From Coriobacteriaceae bacterium (lineage in GTDB: Bacteria > Actinomycetota > Coriobacteriia > Coriobacteriales > Coriobacteriaceae): a DNA stretch of 64,000 bases. The notes under the pieces are model-generated. The model did no database searches and had not been told where the DNA came from. It saw only the letters and a program-made list of their open reading frames with translations. Positions 1-7,825 of this stretch are shown piece by piece (within the stretch, counting starts at the first letter, position 1; the number at the start of each line of letters is the position of its first letter). The stretch is taken from the NCBI GenBank assembly GCA_902364645.1, contig CABJEP010000005.1:81596-145595 (forward strand), written 5' to 3'. The translations under genes and the position numbers were made by a program.

Positions 1-2
1 TG

Positions 3-197
3 GCGCCCGAAAGCGACGTGGAGCCCAGCGAGCGTACGGCCATCACGCTCAAGTACATCATCCGCCGCGCCGCCGGCACGCCTGCGCGCTGGTACGGCCT
101 GGAGAACTCCAACGTGAGCTTTGAGTACGTGCCGCTGTTCACCAAGTTTAAGGCCGTGAGCAAGATGCAGCGCCTGGCTCCCGACGAGCGTCCGTAG
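3..197 (+). CDS. C-terminal end of an unidentified protein (truncated by window edge)
   Basis: An open frame runs from the window edge to a TAG at 195-197 and gives 64 residues ending in QRLAPDERP. The tail contains the stretch ARWYGLENSNVSFEYVPLF. I do not recognise the family securely. A Kup-type potassium transporter tail is conceivable because a KdpD/KdpE-like pair follows, but this is a guess from position. The next gene starts 136 bases downstream, behind a terminator-like hairpin, so this is probably the last gene of its own transcript. Confidence 0.5.
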   Translation, partial: APESDVEPSERTAITLKYIIRRAAGTPARWYGLENSNVSFEYVPLFTKFKAVSKMQRLAPDERP

Positions 198-250
198 TCG
201 ACGTCTGCTGTTTGTCTAGCGACCGCAGGCTGCAAAGGCTATACACTTGA

Positions 251-310
251 AACCACCACAAGGAGGCCACCACCGCAAAGGTGCCAGTCCCCTTTGTGGT
301 GGTTTTTGTT
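251..310 (+). terminator. Hairpin terminator after the first gene, related to the CAAAGG palindrome family
   Basis: AACCACCACAAGG (251-263) can pair with CCTTTGTGGTGGTT (about 292-304), and a T-rich run follows (TTTTTGTTTTTG). The inner part GCAAAGGTGCCAGTCCCC resembles the CAAAGGGACAGTCCC palindromes found after other genes here. It separates the edge gene from the kinase gene. Confidence 0.65.
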
Positions 311-333
311 TTTGAGAGAGGGGCGGGGCGCTG

Positions 334-1959
334 ATGGACGTCCGTGCGGACGGCGATATTGCCGAGAACTTTTGGTGGCGGCGTACAACGCTGACGCGTC
401 GCAGCCCTCTGTATGACGCCTGCGTATCGGCGGGGCTGCTAGCCGCGGCGACGATTGTGGGCGCGCTGCTCGACCATCCGGGGCTCGCGCCGAGCATCAT
501 GATCGTCTATGTGTTTGCCGTGCAGCTGTGCGCTTTCTTTACCTGGAGCCGCCTGTACTGCCTGCTGAGCTCGGCTGCCGCCGTGGCGCTCTACAACTTC
601 TTGTTTGTCGACCCGCGCTACGCGCTGTCGTTTATCGACCGCGTCTATCCCGGCATGTTCTTTATCATGTTTGCGGTCTCGCTCGTATCGAGCTCGATCG
701 CGCTGGCCCTGCGCCGCGCCTTGGCGCAGGCCGCCGCCAGCGACCGTCGCACGCAGATGGTGCTCGAGACCAACCGCATGCTGCAGCGGTGTGGCGATCA
801 GCAACAGATTGTGCACGCTATGGCAACGCAGCTGGCGCGTCTTTCGGACTGTCCGGTCGTGTGGTATAGCGCCGATGCCGATAACGATGACCTGCTGCCG
901 CGCACGACGTACACGGCCGTGGGCGATGCCGCGCCGGTACACCAGCTGGCGCCGCAGATGCCGCCGCGGCTCTCGGCGTCCGCCTATGTGGGAACGCCGC
1001 TCGATGCCACCTATGGCGCCTCGGCGTTCTACGGCATATACCTGACCGTGCGCTCGGGCGACACCATGGTGCGCGCGGGCGATCCCGCCTCGGTGGTGGG
1101 GGTGTTCGCCATTGTCGCCGAGCCCGATGCGCTGACGCCCGAGGAGCGGACGCTTGCCGATGCCATCGCGAGCGAAGGCGAGCTGGCGCTCGATCGCGCC
1201 CGCGCCATGGAGGCCCGCGAGGAAGCGGCGGTGCTCGCTAAAAACGAGCAGCTGCGTGCCAACTTGCTGCGCTCCATCTCGCACGATCTGCGCACGCCGC
1301 TTACCAGCATTTCGGGTAATGCCGACGTGCTGCTCGACCAGGGCTCGACCGGCACGGCCGTGCTTGACGACCAGACGCGCCGCGGCATGCTCCTATCCAT
1401 TCGCTCGGACGCGCAATGGCTCAACGCCACCGTCGAGAACCTGCTCGCCATCACCAAGCTCGAGGGCGGCGGCATGCATCTGTCGACTACGCTCGAGCTT
1501 ATGGACGATATCGTCGAGGAGGCGCTGCGCCACGTAAACCCGGCCGTGCGCGAGCACGACCTTAAGGTGGTGGCGTGCGATGAGCCGGCGCTCGTCAACG
1601 TCGATGCGCGCCTGATGGTGCAGCTGGTGGTAAACCTGGTGAACAACGCCATTACCTACACGCCCGCGGGCTCGCATATCGTGATTTCGATTAGCGTCGA
1701 CGGCGGATGCGTGAGGTGTTCGGTCGCCGACGACGGCCCGGGCATTGCGCCCGAGGACCGCGAGCGAATCTTTGAGTCGTTCTACACCGCCAACCATGGC
1801 CTGGCCGACAGCTGCCGCAGTGTGGGCTTGGGGCTTTCGCTCTGCCGCTCCATTGCGCTGGCACATGGCGGTAGCATAGAGGTTACCGCGGCGGACCCTC
1901 ACGGTTCGGTCTTTACGATTGAGCTTCCCGCCGCCGACGTTTCGTTTGATAAGGAGTAG
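334..1959 (+). CDS. KdpD-like sensor histidine kinase (short form)
   Basis: Membrane sensor kinase of 541 residues that should autophosphorylate on His and pass phosphate to the next gene product. Four hydrophobic segments (about residues 29-48, 53-71, 75-93, 105-127) match the DUF4118 membrane block of KdpD. A GAF-like region follows (about 150-290), then the H-box SISHDLRTPL with His about 317, an N-box NLVNNAITYTPAG (about 432), DDGPGIAPEDRERIF (about 467) and GLGLSL (about 498). The N-terminal KdpD and universal-stress domains of the E. coli protein (about 890 residues) are absent. The ATG at 334 follows a GA/GG-rich ribosome binding site. No kdpFABC genes are in view, so its target is unproven; potassium or osmotic response is inferred from family only. 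Confidence 0.85.
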   Translation: MDVRADGDIAENFWWRRTTLTRRSPLYDACVSAGLLAAATIVGALLDHPGLAPSIMIVYVFAVQLCAFFTWSRLYCLLSSAAAVALYNFLFVDPRYALSFIDRVYPGMFFIMFAVSLVSSSIALALRRALAQAAASDRRTQMVLETNRMLQRCGDQQQIVHAMATQLARLSDCPVVWYSADADNDDLLPRTTYTAVGDAAPVHQLAPQMPPRLSASAYVGTPLDATYGASAFYGIYLTVRSGDTMVRAGDPASVVGVFAIVAEPDALTPEERTLADAIASEGELALDRARAMEAREEAAVLAKNEQLRANLLRSISHDLRTPLTSISGNADVLLDQGSTGTAVLDDQTRRGMLLSIRSDAQWLNATVENLLAITKLEGGGMHLSTTLELMDDIVEEALRHVNPAVREHDLKVVACDEPALVNVDARLMVQLVVNLVNNAITYTPAGSHIVISISVDGGCVRCSVADDGPGIAPEDRERIFESFYTANHGLADSCRSVGLGLSLCRSIALAHGGSIEVTAADPHGSVFTIELPAADVSFDKE

Positions 1960-1963
1960 CGCT

Positions 1964-2677
1964 GTGCCGAACTCTGCCGTGAAACCGCTCATCTTGGTCG
2001 TTGAGGACGATCCCGCCGTCCGCAACCTTATCGTCGCCGCGCTCGAGGCGCACGGCTTGCGCCATATGGCTGTGGAGACCGCCCACGCCGCCATCGCCGC
2101 CGCTTCGTCGCAGGCGCCGAGCATTGTGCTGCTCGATCTGGGCCTGCCCGATATGGACGGCGTCAAGGTGGTGGAGTCGGTGCGCGCGTGGTCGGGCATG
2201 CCGATCATCGTGGTTTCGGCGCGCAGCGAGGACGCGGACAAGATCCGAGCGCTCGATGCCGGCGCCGATGACTACCTGACTAAGCCGTTTTCGGTCGAGG
2301 AGCTGCTCGCGCGCATTCGCACCACGCTCAGGCGCCTTTCGTATGCGCAGGCGGGCGGTGTTGTCTCCGAGGGCTCGTTCGATACCGGCGAGTTGCATAT
2401 CGATTTTGATGCCGGCATCGCCACGATGGATGGCGAGGAGCTGCATCTGACGCCGATCGAGTACAAGCTCTTGTGCCTGCTGGCACACAACGCCGACAAG
2501 GTGCTGACGCACCAGTTTATCTTGCACGAGATTTGGGGTACGGCGACCAAGAGCGACCTGGCGAGCCTGCGTGTCTTTATGGGCACGTTGCGCAAGAAGA
2601 TCGAGTCCGACCCCGCGCACCCGCGCTATATCCAAACGCACGTGGGTATTGGCTATCGCCTGGTCACCCAAGGGTAG
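1964..2677 (+). CDS. KdpE-like OmpR-family response regulator
   Basis: DNA-binding response regulator of 237 residues, partner of the preceding kinase. I chose the GTG at 1964 because AAGGAG (1951-1956) sits 7 bases upstream and the kinase stop is at 1957-1959. The open frame extends further upstream but would overlap the kinase. The receiver domain shows the acidic pair D15/D16, phospho-acceptor D58 in LLDLGLPDMDG and K107 in YLTKPF. A winged helix of the Trans_reg_C type follows (about 130-235, with LTPIEYKLLCLLA and GIGYRL). The 4-base gap implies co-transcription and probably translational coupling with the kinase. Confidence 0.9.
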   Translation: MPNSAVKPLILVVEDDPAVRNLIVAALEAHGLRHMAVETAHAAIAAASSQAPSIVLLDLGLPDMDGVKVVESVRAWSGMPIIVVSARSEDADKIRALDAGADDYLTKPFSVEELLARIRTTLRRLSYAQAGGVVSEGSFDTGELHIDFDAGIATMDGEELHLTPIEYKLLCLLAHNADKVLTHQFILHEIWGTATKSDLASLRVFMGTLRKKIESDPAHPRYIQTHVGIGYRLVTQG

Positions 2678-2705
2678 GACGGCACCCGCCATCCCACTAT
2701 GAGCT

Positions 2706-2764
2706 GCGGTGAAATAGTTCCTGTTTGGGCCTTTACCAGGCATTTTTAGAAACTATTCCACCGC
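2706..2764. terminator. Bidirectional hairpin between convergent genes
   Basis: GCGGTGAAATAGTT (2706-2719) is complementary, with one mismatch, to AACTATTCCACCGC (2751-2764). The loop contains TTTTTAG. The hairpin lies between the convergent response regulator and rRNA methyltransferase genes, so it probably ends both transcripts. Confidence 0.6.
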
Positions 2765-2772
2765 AACTTTGT

Positions 2773-5331
2773 TTATTTGCCCTTGGGCTTGCTGGCGTAG
2801 AACTTCTTCTTTTTGGGCTTGCCTGAGCAGGCGGGCTTGTCGTCGCCGTGCGGTCCTCGGACGCCGGCCTGCGCGTGCGCGGGCGCCGTTGCGCGAGGCT
2901 TGCGGGCTCCGGGGTTGCGCAGTTCCTCGACGCGCTCAGCAATTTCCTCGGCGCTAAAGCCGACCTCGGCCATGGCGTCCTCGATGGGCAGGCGGCGCAC
3001 GATGTAGCAGTGGTGCACCTTCTGGTTGCGCGCGAAATCCTCGGGGATGGTCTGCGCCGTAATGTCCTCCAGCACCACGCCTGCGCGCGCAAGCTTGCGC
3101 GTCTCGGGGCGGAAACCGCGCAGGTTGCAGCTAAAGATGGCATGGCCGCCCTGCGCGAGCAGGCGCGATACGCCGGCCAAAAGCTCAACATGGTCGCGCT
3201 GAACATCCCAGGTGCGACGGCCCATCTTGGACGAGTTCGAAAACGTGGGCGGGTCGACAAAGATCAGGTCCCAGCGGTTGCGCGTCTGACGCTGGTCGCG
3301 AATCCAGGCGAGCACGTCGTCGCGCACAAAGTGATGCTGCGGGCCCACAAAGCCGTTCTGACGCATATTGCGCTCGGCCCAGTCCAGATAGGTGTTCGAG
3401 AGGTCAACCGTCACGGTCTCCTCGACGCCGCCGTCTGCCGCATAGCAGGTGGCAGTGCCGGTGTAGGCAAACAGGTTGAGGAAGCGGCGCGCCTGCTTGG
3501 CGTGCTCACGCACCAGATTGCGCGTGACGCGGTGGTCCAAGAAGATGCCCACGTCCAGGTAGTCGTCAAAGTTGACGGCAAAGGTGAGGCCGCCTTCCTC
3601 GATGAGCGGCAGGCGACGACGCGCGATATTGGCGCGCTCGCCCGAGCCGCCCTTGCCAGCGCCCTGCTTGCCGTACTGCGAGCCGCCGCGCGAACGCATG
3701 CGGGCCTTGGCGTGCACGTGCTCGGCTGGAACATCCAGGATGCGCGGCGCGATGGCCAAGATGTCGAGCATGCGGGCCTGGGCCAGCGCGGGGTCGATGG
3801 TCTTGGGCGCGGCGTATTCGGCGATGACGAGCCAGCGGCCCGGCGTCTGCGGGCATCCCTCGTACAGGTCGATGGCGGCGGAGTAGTCGGGTAGGTCGGC
3901 ATCGTAGACGCGGTAGCAGCTCACGCCCTCGTGCTTGGCCCACTTACGACGCAGGCGGGCGTTCTTGCGCAGGCGGTTGGCGAACTGCTCGGACTCGGGG
4001 ATGAGCACGGGCAGCGGCTTGCCGTCGCCTAGGTCGAGCGTGGCGGCGGGCTCGGGCATGGGGGTGTCGGCGGCTTCGTCTTGGGCATTTGCGGTCTGCT
4101 CCTCGGCATCTGCGTTGGTCGCAGCCTCAAATGCCGCGGCGGCGTGGTCGAGCGAAGGCCAGACTTCGACGATCGCCTCCTCGTTGTTGGGCATGACGGC
4201 GATGGAGCGCGCGGGCTCGGCATGGAGCGCGCGGGCCAGCAATCCGTCGCGGGTGAGCGCGGCGACCGGCGCGGCGGTAAGCTCGGGCGCGCGGTGCAGC
4301 TCGCCGACCAGCGTCATGGCATCGTGCATGAGCGAAAACGGGGTCTCGGTCGTATCCGCGACCACGGCGGCACCGGCGACGGCGCCCGCGTGGTCAAGTA
4401 CGGTGGCGGACTTGGCGGCGCAAAAATCGACAAAGCGCTTGTAGCCGGCACACGTAACCATGCGCTCAGCGGTCTTGCGTGCGGCGGGGTCAACATCTAC
4501 GGCAACGATGCGCGCCTGGCGCTCGCGTGCTTCCGTCTCGCGCTCGCGCGCCTCGGCACGCAGCTGCTCCCACAGGTCGGCATCATGCAGCTGCCAGCCC
4601 TCAAAGCCCCAGCGCTCGCGGGCGGCGCCCGGGGCGCGGTCGTTCAGAATATTCACGGCTTCCAGCAGCAGGCCGCCGCCGGCGCACGAGGCGTCGATCA
4701 ACGTGGGTAGAGCCTCGTTCTCGTAGTCGTCGGCCGTCAGCTCGCGCTCGCACAGCGCGGTCCAGCCGACCTGCGCCAACACCAGGGCGGCGTAGTCGGG
4801 GCGTAGCACGTGCGTGCCCTCGCCAGCGCGGGTCGCCGCGGGCGGCAGACGCTTGAACAGCGGGTCGCCTGAAAGGTCCAGGCTTATGCTCGCACGACGT
4901 TGGCGCAGCGAAAGCAGCAGGTGAACGTCGGGATCGGCGGCATCGACGCCGGCGCGGCGACCCGTGGCCTCGGCCAGGCGGTCGCACAGCGCGTCCTTGG
5001 CGCGCAGGGCCGAGAAGCGCGTGTTGCGCAGCTGCTCGGTCACGCCGCGGGCGGTGATGGCGATGGTGGCGCCCGGGCGAACAATGCTCTCCCAGGCGAT
5101 GTCGTAAACGCCGTCGTACAGCGCATCGGCATCCTGCGCCTCAAAGCGCCCAAGCACCACAAACACGCGGCTGGCCAGGCGCGACCACAGACAGGCGCGG
5201 TAGCCTTCTTCGAGCTCGCCCTCAAACGTAGCGCGGCCCTTAAGGCGGCGTACATGCGAAAGCCCGAGCCGTTTAAGCTCGTCGGCGAGTGCGGACTCAA
5301 AGCCCTCGGGGCAGCTTGCATAAAATTCCAT
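2773..5331 (-). CDS. rlmL: RlmKL-type bifunctional 23S rRNA methyltransferase, first methylase half degenerate
   Basis: Protein of 852 residues with the architecture of RlmKL, which methylates G2445 (N2) and G2069 (N7) of 23S rRNA. The start at 5331 (MEFYASCPEGFE) has AGAGGT upstream; an in-frame ATG 25 codons earlier has no comparable site. THUMP domain at about 45-155. The RlmL half should carry an SAM motif like DPMCGSGT and a catalytic NPPY. Here motif I reads DASCAGGG (213-220), and where NPPY is expected the sequence is VVADTTETPF (about 323-332), so this half may be inactive. The RlmK half is intact: NLFAYTGTATCYAADGG and FVDPPTFSNSSKM (about 691-703). The C-terminus is a basic tail rich in Lys, unusual for the family and perhaps RNA-binding. 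Confidence 0.85.
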   Translation of the reverse strand: MEFYASCPEGFESALADELKRLGLSHVRRLKGRATFEGELEEGYRACLWSRLASRVFVVLGRFEAQDADALYDGVYDIAWESIVRPGATIAITARGVTEQLRNTRFSALRAKDALCDRLAEATGRRAGVDAADPDVHLLLSLRQRRASISLDLSGDPLFKRLPPAATRAGEGTHVLRPDYAALVLAQVGWTALCERELTADDYENEALPTLIDASCAGGGLLLEAVNILNDRAPGAARERWGFEGWQLHDADLWEQLRAEARERETEARERQARIVAVDVDPAARKTAERMVTCAGYKRFVDFCAAKSATVLDHAGAVAGAAVVADTTETPFSLMHDAMTLVGELHRAPELTAAPVAALTRDGLLARALHAEPARSIAVMPNNEEAIVEVWPSLDHAAAAFEAATNADAEEQTANAQDEAADTPMPEPAATLDLGDGKPLPVLIPESEQFANRLRKNARLRRKWAKHEGVSCYRVYDADLPDYSAAIDLYEGCPQTPGRWLVIAEYAAPKTIDPALAQARMLDILAIAPRILDVPAEHVHAKARMRSRGGSQYGKQGAGKGGSGERANIARRRLPLIEEGGLTFAVNFDDYLDVGIFLDHRVTRNLVREHAKQARRFLNLFAYTGTATCYAADGGVEETVTVDLSNTYLDWAERNMRQNGFVGPQHHFVRDDVLAWIRDQRQTRNRWDLIFVDPPTFSNSSKMGRRTWDVQRDHVELLAGVSRLLAQGGHAIFSCNLRGFRPETRKLARAGVVLEDITAQTIPEDFARNQKVHHCYIVRRLPIEDAMAEVGFSAEEIAERVEELRNPGARKPRATAPAHAQAGVRGPHGDDKPACSGKPKKKKFYASKPKGK

Positions 5332-5406
5332 GGGTGACCTCTCTGATTGCGTCGCTCCATTATATGATGGATGCTTCGTTTGCCATCGCCCCCGAAAGGA
5401 ACCCAT

Positions 5407-5511
5407 ATGATTGATGCGTGCCCCTTGATTCCCATTTTCATTGCAACAGCCTCAGGACTCGGGGCCTCGCACAGGCTCCCGCCGCCTTACAGAACTGAAA
5501 GCTGGGCGTAG
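5407..5511 (+). other. Possible short or truncated ORF (34 codons) divergent from rlmL
   Basis: ATG at 5407 preceded by AAAGGA (about 5395-5400) opens a 34-codon frame (MIDACPLIPIFIATASG then a Pro-rich end) stopping at 5509-5511. The ribosome binding site is good, but the peptide has no recognisable domain. One reading is that it keeps only the start site of a gene whose remainder was replaced by the accessory locus. The C-terminal HAD remnant at 14989-15240 lies on the same strand at the other edge. This is inference. Confidence 0.25.
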
Positions 5512-5582
5512 GGCAAATCCATGGCACGTGACCTGCGATTGCTCGGCCATAGATGGCGTAATCGAGGCTAAGGGAGGGCATC

Positions 5583-5732
5583 ATGCGCAAGGGAAACGAG
5601 AGCTGGTTCTGGCACGCGAACGACATGGTGGTGGCGGGCGACATGAACCCCGTGGTCCGCGTCCTGTGGGCCGCGCTCATCGTAGGCATCGGCGTCGCGA
5701 CGATGGCCACGCTCTGGATCGTCACGAGGTAG
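5583..5732 (+). CDS. Small single-pass membrane protein, 49 aa, unknown
   Basis: ATG at 5583 preceded by GGGAGGG (about 5573-5579) encodes 49 residues: a charged/aromatic start (MRKGNESWFWHANDMVVAGD), then a clean transmembrane helix at about residues 24-47 (VVRVLWAALIVGIGVATMAT) ending in Arg and a stop. The good ribosome binding site, the full-length hydrophobic helix and the position at the edge of the carbohydrate locus argue that it is real. I do not recognise a family. It is convergent with the HAD gene. Confidence 0.5.
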   Translation: MRKGNESWFWHANDMVVAGDMNPVVRVLWAALIVGIGVATMATLWIVTR

Positions 5733-5784
5733 CGCGCCACGAACGGATGACGAGGCACGCGGCGCATGCCACGCTGGCGGAACC

Positions 5785-6612
5785 CTAGCCTCGCTGCTGG
5801 ACAATCTGTTCGATGAGCTTCGCGACGGAGTCCTCGGCTGCGTTCCCGATCAGGTGATGGGCCGCGGCCTTCGCCTCTGGCATCGCGCCCGCGACTGCGT
5901 AGGAGTTCGGCACCTTATCGAGGAGCGTCACGTCGTTTTCCGAGTCTCCGATAAAAGCGACCTCGTCCAGCGTGACCCCAAGGCTGCCGAGAAGCGCGTC
6001 GAGTCCGTTTACCTTGCTCCAGCCAGCCGGAACAACATCGAGGAAGAATGGGACGGGCGAGGGGAAATCAAGCTCTGGGCAGGCTTCCTTGCATCGACTC
6101 CGAACGACTTCCGTCGGGGCGGAGCTGACGTTGACGAAGATGCCGGCGGTGATGACGTCACGGTTCGTGGGCACGTCTCCGAGCGCCATGTCTCTTCCGG
6201 AGTCCTTAACGATTTCCAGGGCGAATTCGTCGCCAGGCTCGACGGCGCAGAGGAACTGCTCGCAGCGTTTGCCTGTCTCATCGACATCGGCGACTAGCCA
6301 GAGTGACGTCCCCGCGTAGGGGCGTACGGCGCTATCGAGCTTGACGAGGGCCTCCGTCGAGAGCGTCTTTTTAAACACGAGTTCGCCGCTGGAGAAGACC
6401 TTCTTTCCGTTGGCCATGATGCCGGTCGAGAAACAGCGCGCGTCGCCGTCAAAGGCATCGGCCAGGTCGGCGTAGTCGCGGCCGCTTGCGGGGCCGAACG
6501 CGATGCCCGCATCAAGCGCCGAAAGAATCGCGCTGTGCGTGCGCTCCGATACGACCCTTGAGCCAAACGGCAGCAGGGTCCCGTCCATGTCTGCGAGGAT
6601 GAGCTTTATCAA
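5785..6612 (-). CDS. Cof-type HAD-superfamily sugar-phosphate phosphatase
   Basis: HAD phosphatase of 275 residues. Motif I is DMDGTLL (D8, D10), and motif IV GDSENDVTLL lies near residue 220, followed by the usual tail MPEAKAAAHHLI. The large middle cap (about 85-190) is of the Cof/C2 type. The start codon is TTG at 6612-6610 with GGGAGG five bases upstream. It follows the RpiR regulator gene by 49 bases on the same strand, so the two probably form one transcript, divergent from the PTS operon. A role in dephosphorylating a phosphosugar made by that pathway is likely but inferred. Members of this family are often promiscuous. Confidence 0.85.
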   Translation of the reverse strand: MIKLILADMDGTLLPFGSRVVSERTHSAILSALDAGIAFGPASGRDYADLADAFDGDARCFSTGIMANGKKVFSSGELVFKKTLSTEALVKLDSAVRPYAGTSLWLVADVDETGKRCEQFLCAVEPGDEFALEIVKDSGRDMALGDVPTNRDVITAGIFVNVSSAPTEVVRSRCKEACPELDFPSPVPFFLDVVPAGWSKVNGLDALLGSLGVTLDEVAFIGDSENDVTLLDKVPNSYAVAGAMPEAKAAAHHLIGNAAEDSVAKLIEQIVQQRG

Positions 6613-6661
6613 GGGGTCCTCCCGTTTCGGTCTGGGCGTCGGTGCGCCGGTGTGCGTCGTC

Positions 6662-7525
6662 CTAGCTGTATTGCCTGTCTCCCAAGAGATTCTTCGAGAT
6701 GATCCTGTTAAACTCTACCGGGTCATCCCAGCAAGAGGTCAGGAAGAGGAACAGCAGCTCGATGACGAAGTTGATCGAGCTGTGCGAGAAGGCGACCTCG
6801 GTTCCGGTGATGGCCTGATCTCGCGAGATGGCTCGGATGATATACGTGGCACGCTTCGCGAGCGGCGTATCTGGGTTGTCTGTGATCATGATGATGGGGG
6901 TGTTCGAATCCTCGGCAGAGTCGAATATGTTGACGAGGCGCTTCGAGTATCCGGACGTCGAAATGACGAGCAGGATGTCATTCTCCTTGAGGCTGGTTGC
7001 GGCGGAGACCATGGCATCGGTGGTACTGGGGCAAAACGCCCTGACTCCAACCTGTGAGAGCTTGAACGCCGCGTTTACGCCCATGCTAATCGAGTTGCCG
7101 ACGCCCGCAATCAGGACGAGGTTGGCGTTGTGGAGCAGATTGACGACTGCCGAAAAGTCATCGGAGTCAATGAGCGAGGCGGTTTGGGAGAGCTCCTTGA
7201 CCTTGTGAGACAGGACGTACTTAATGGAGCCCTCGACGTCGTCCAGAGTAACCTTGCCGCCCGTGGCCTTTTCCTCGCCGGAGGCCCTGCTGATGGATAT
7301 GCCGAGCGCCAGACGCATGTCCGAATAGGTTCGGTAGTCAAGCGTCCTTGCGAACCTCGAAACAGACGCCGGTGACGTACCGGTTCCTGCGGCGAGTTCG
7401 CGGACGGTCATCGTTGCGACGTCCGACGGGTGGTCGAGCACATACGTTGCGATTGCCTTCTCCGAGGGGGATAGGCTGTTCATGACCGCGCAGATGTGGC
7501 TGAGCACATCCCCTGTCTTATCCAT
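6662..7525 (-). CDS. RpiR-family transcriptional regulator (HTH plus SIS)
   Basis: Regulator of 287 residues. The N-terminal HTH_6 domain (about 1-75) has the typical LSPSEKAIATYVLDHP and TSPASVSRFARTL. A SIS phosphosugar-binding domain follows (about 115-250; GVGNSISMGVNAAFKL and ISTSGYSKRLV). AAGGAG lies just upstream of the ATG at 7525. It is transcribed away from the MFS-aldolase-PTS operon, so it very likely senses a phosphosugar intermediate of that operon and binds the palindromes between 7602 and 7763. Whether it represses or activates cannot be read from sequence. Confidence 0.88.
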   Translation of the reverse strand: MDKTGDVLSHICAVMNSLSPSEKAIATYVLDHPSDVATMTVRELAAGTGTSPASVSRFARTLDYRTYSDMRLALGISISRASGEEKATGGKVTLDDVEGSIKYVLSHKVKELSQTASLIDSDDFSAVVNLLHNANLVLIAGVGNSISMGVNAAFKLSQVGVRAFCPSTTDAMVSAATSLKENDILLVISTSGYSKRLVNIFDSAEDSNTPIIMITDNPDTPLAKRATYIIRAISRDQAITGTEVAFSHSSINFVIELLFLFLTSCWDDPVEFNRIISKNLLGDRQYS

Positions 7526-7601
7526 GGTTACTCCTTGGCCCTAGTTTGCTTCGTATCTTAGGTCAAGAGAGGTGAAAATAAAGCAAAATGTTTCATAAGC
7601 A

Positions 7602-7763
7602 GTGAAATAGCGTTTCACCGCTGATTTCCTACCGTTCACGGTAAATCGGTGCTTCCCCGGCGCAATCTCATCTTGAGCTGCTATCTTATGAGCCGTGAAA
7701 CAACGGCACGAAAACGATGAAACAACAGAACATTGTTCCAACGCCTCACAACTTTGTTTCACG
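7602..7763. promoter_or_regulatory. Candidate RpiR operators in the divergent promoter region
   Basis: The 300-base gap between the regulator and MFS genes holds several GTGAAA/TTTCAC boxes. GTGAAATAGCGTTTCAC (7602-7618) is a perfect palindrome with a 5-base centre. CCGTGAAACAACGG lies at 7693-7706. CGTGAAACAA (7694-7703) and TTGTTTCACG (7754-7763) form a 10-bp inverted pair 50 bases apart. The spacing allows DNA looping. Assignment to RpiR is by position. Confidence 0.55.
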
Positions 7764-7825
7764 CTAGATGGCGAATCACTTCGAAGCCCAGACAGGCACC
7801 CGGCGAGCAAGAAGGGAGAAGCACG

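Noticed and set aside
439-1284. Long open frames antisense to the KdpD-like gene and to most other genes (for example 25296-27251, 27082-29025, 35397-37088, 59133-61169)
   Set aside because: They are products of high GC and strong codon bias on the opposite strand. The real genes have motifs, start sites and operon spacing; these do not.
6905-6915. GTTCGAATCC resembling a tRNA T-loop
   Set aside because: It lies inside the RpiR gene and no acceptor, D or anticodon stems can be formed around it.
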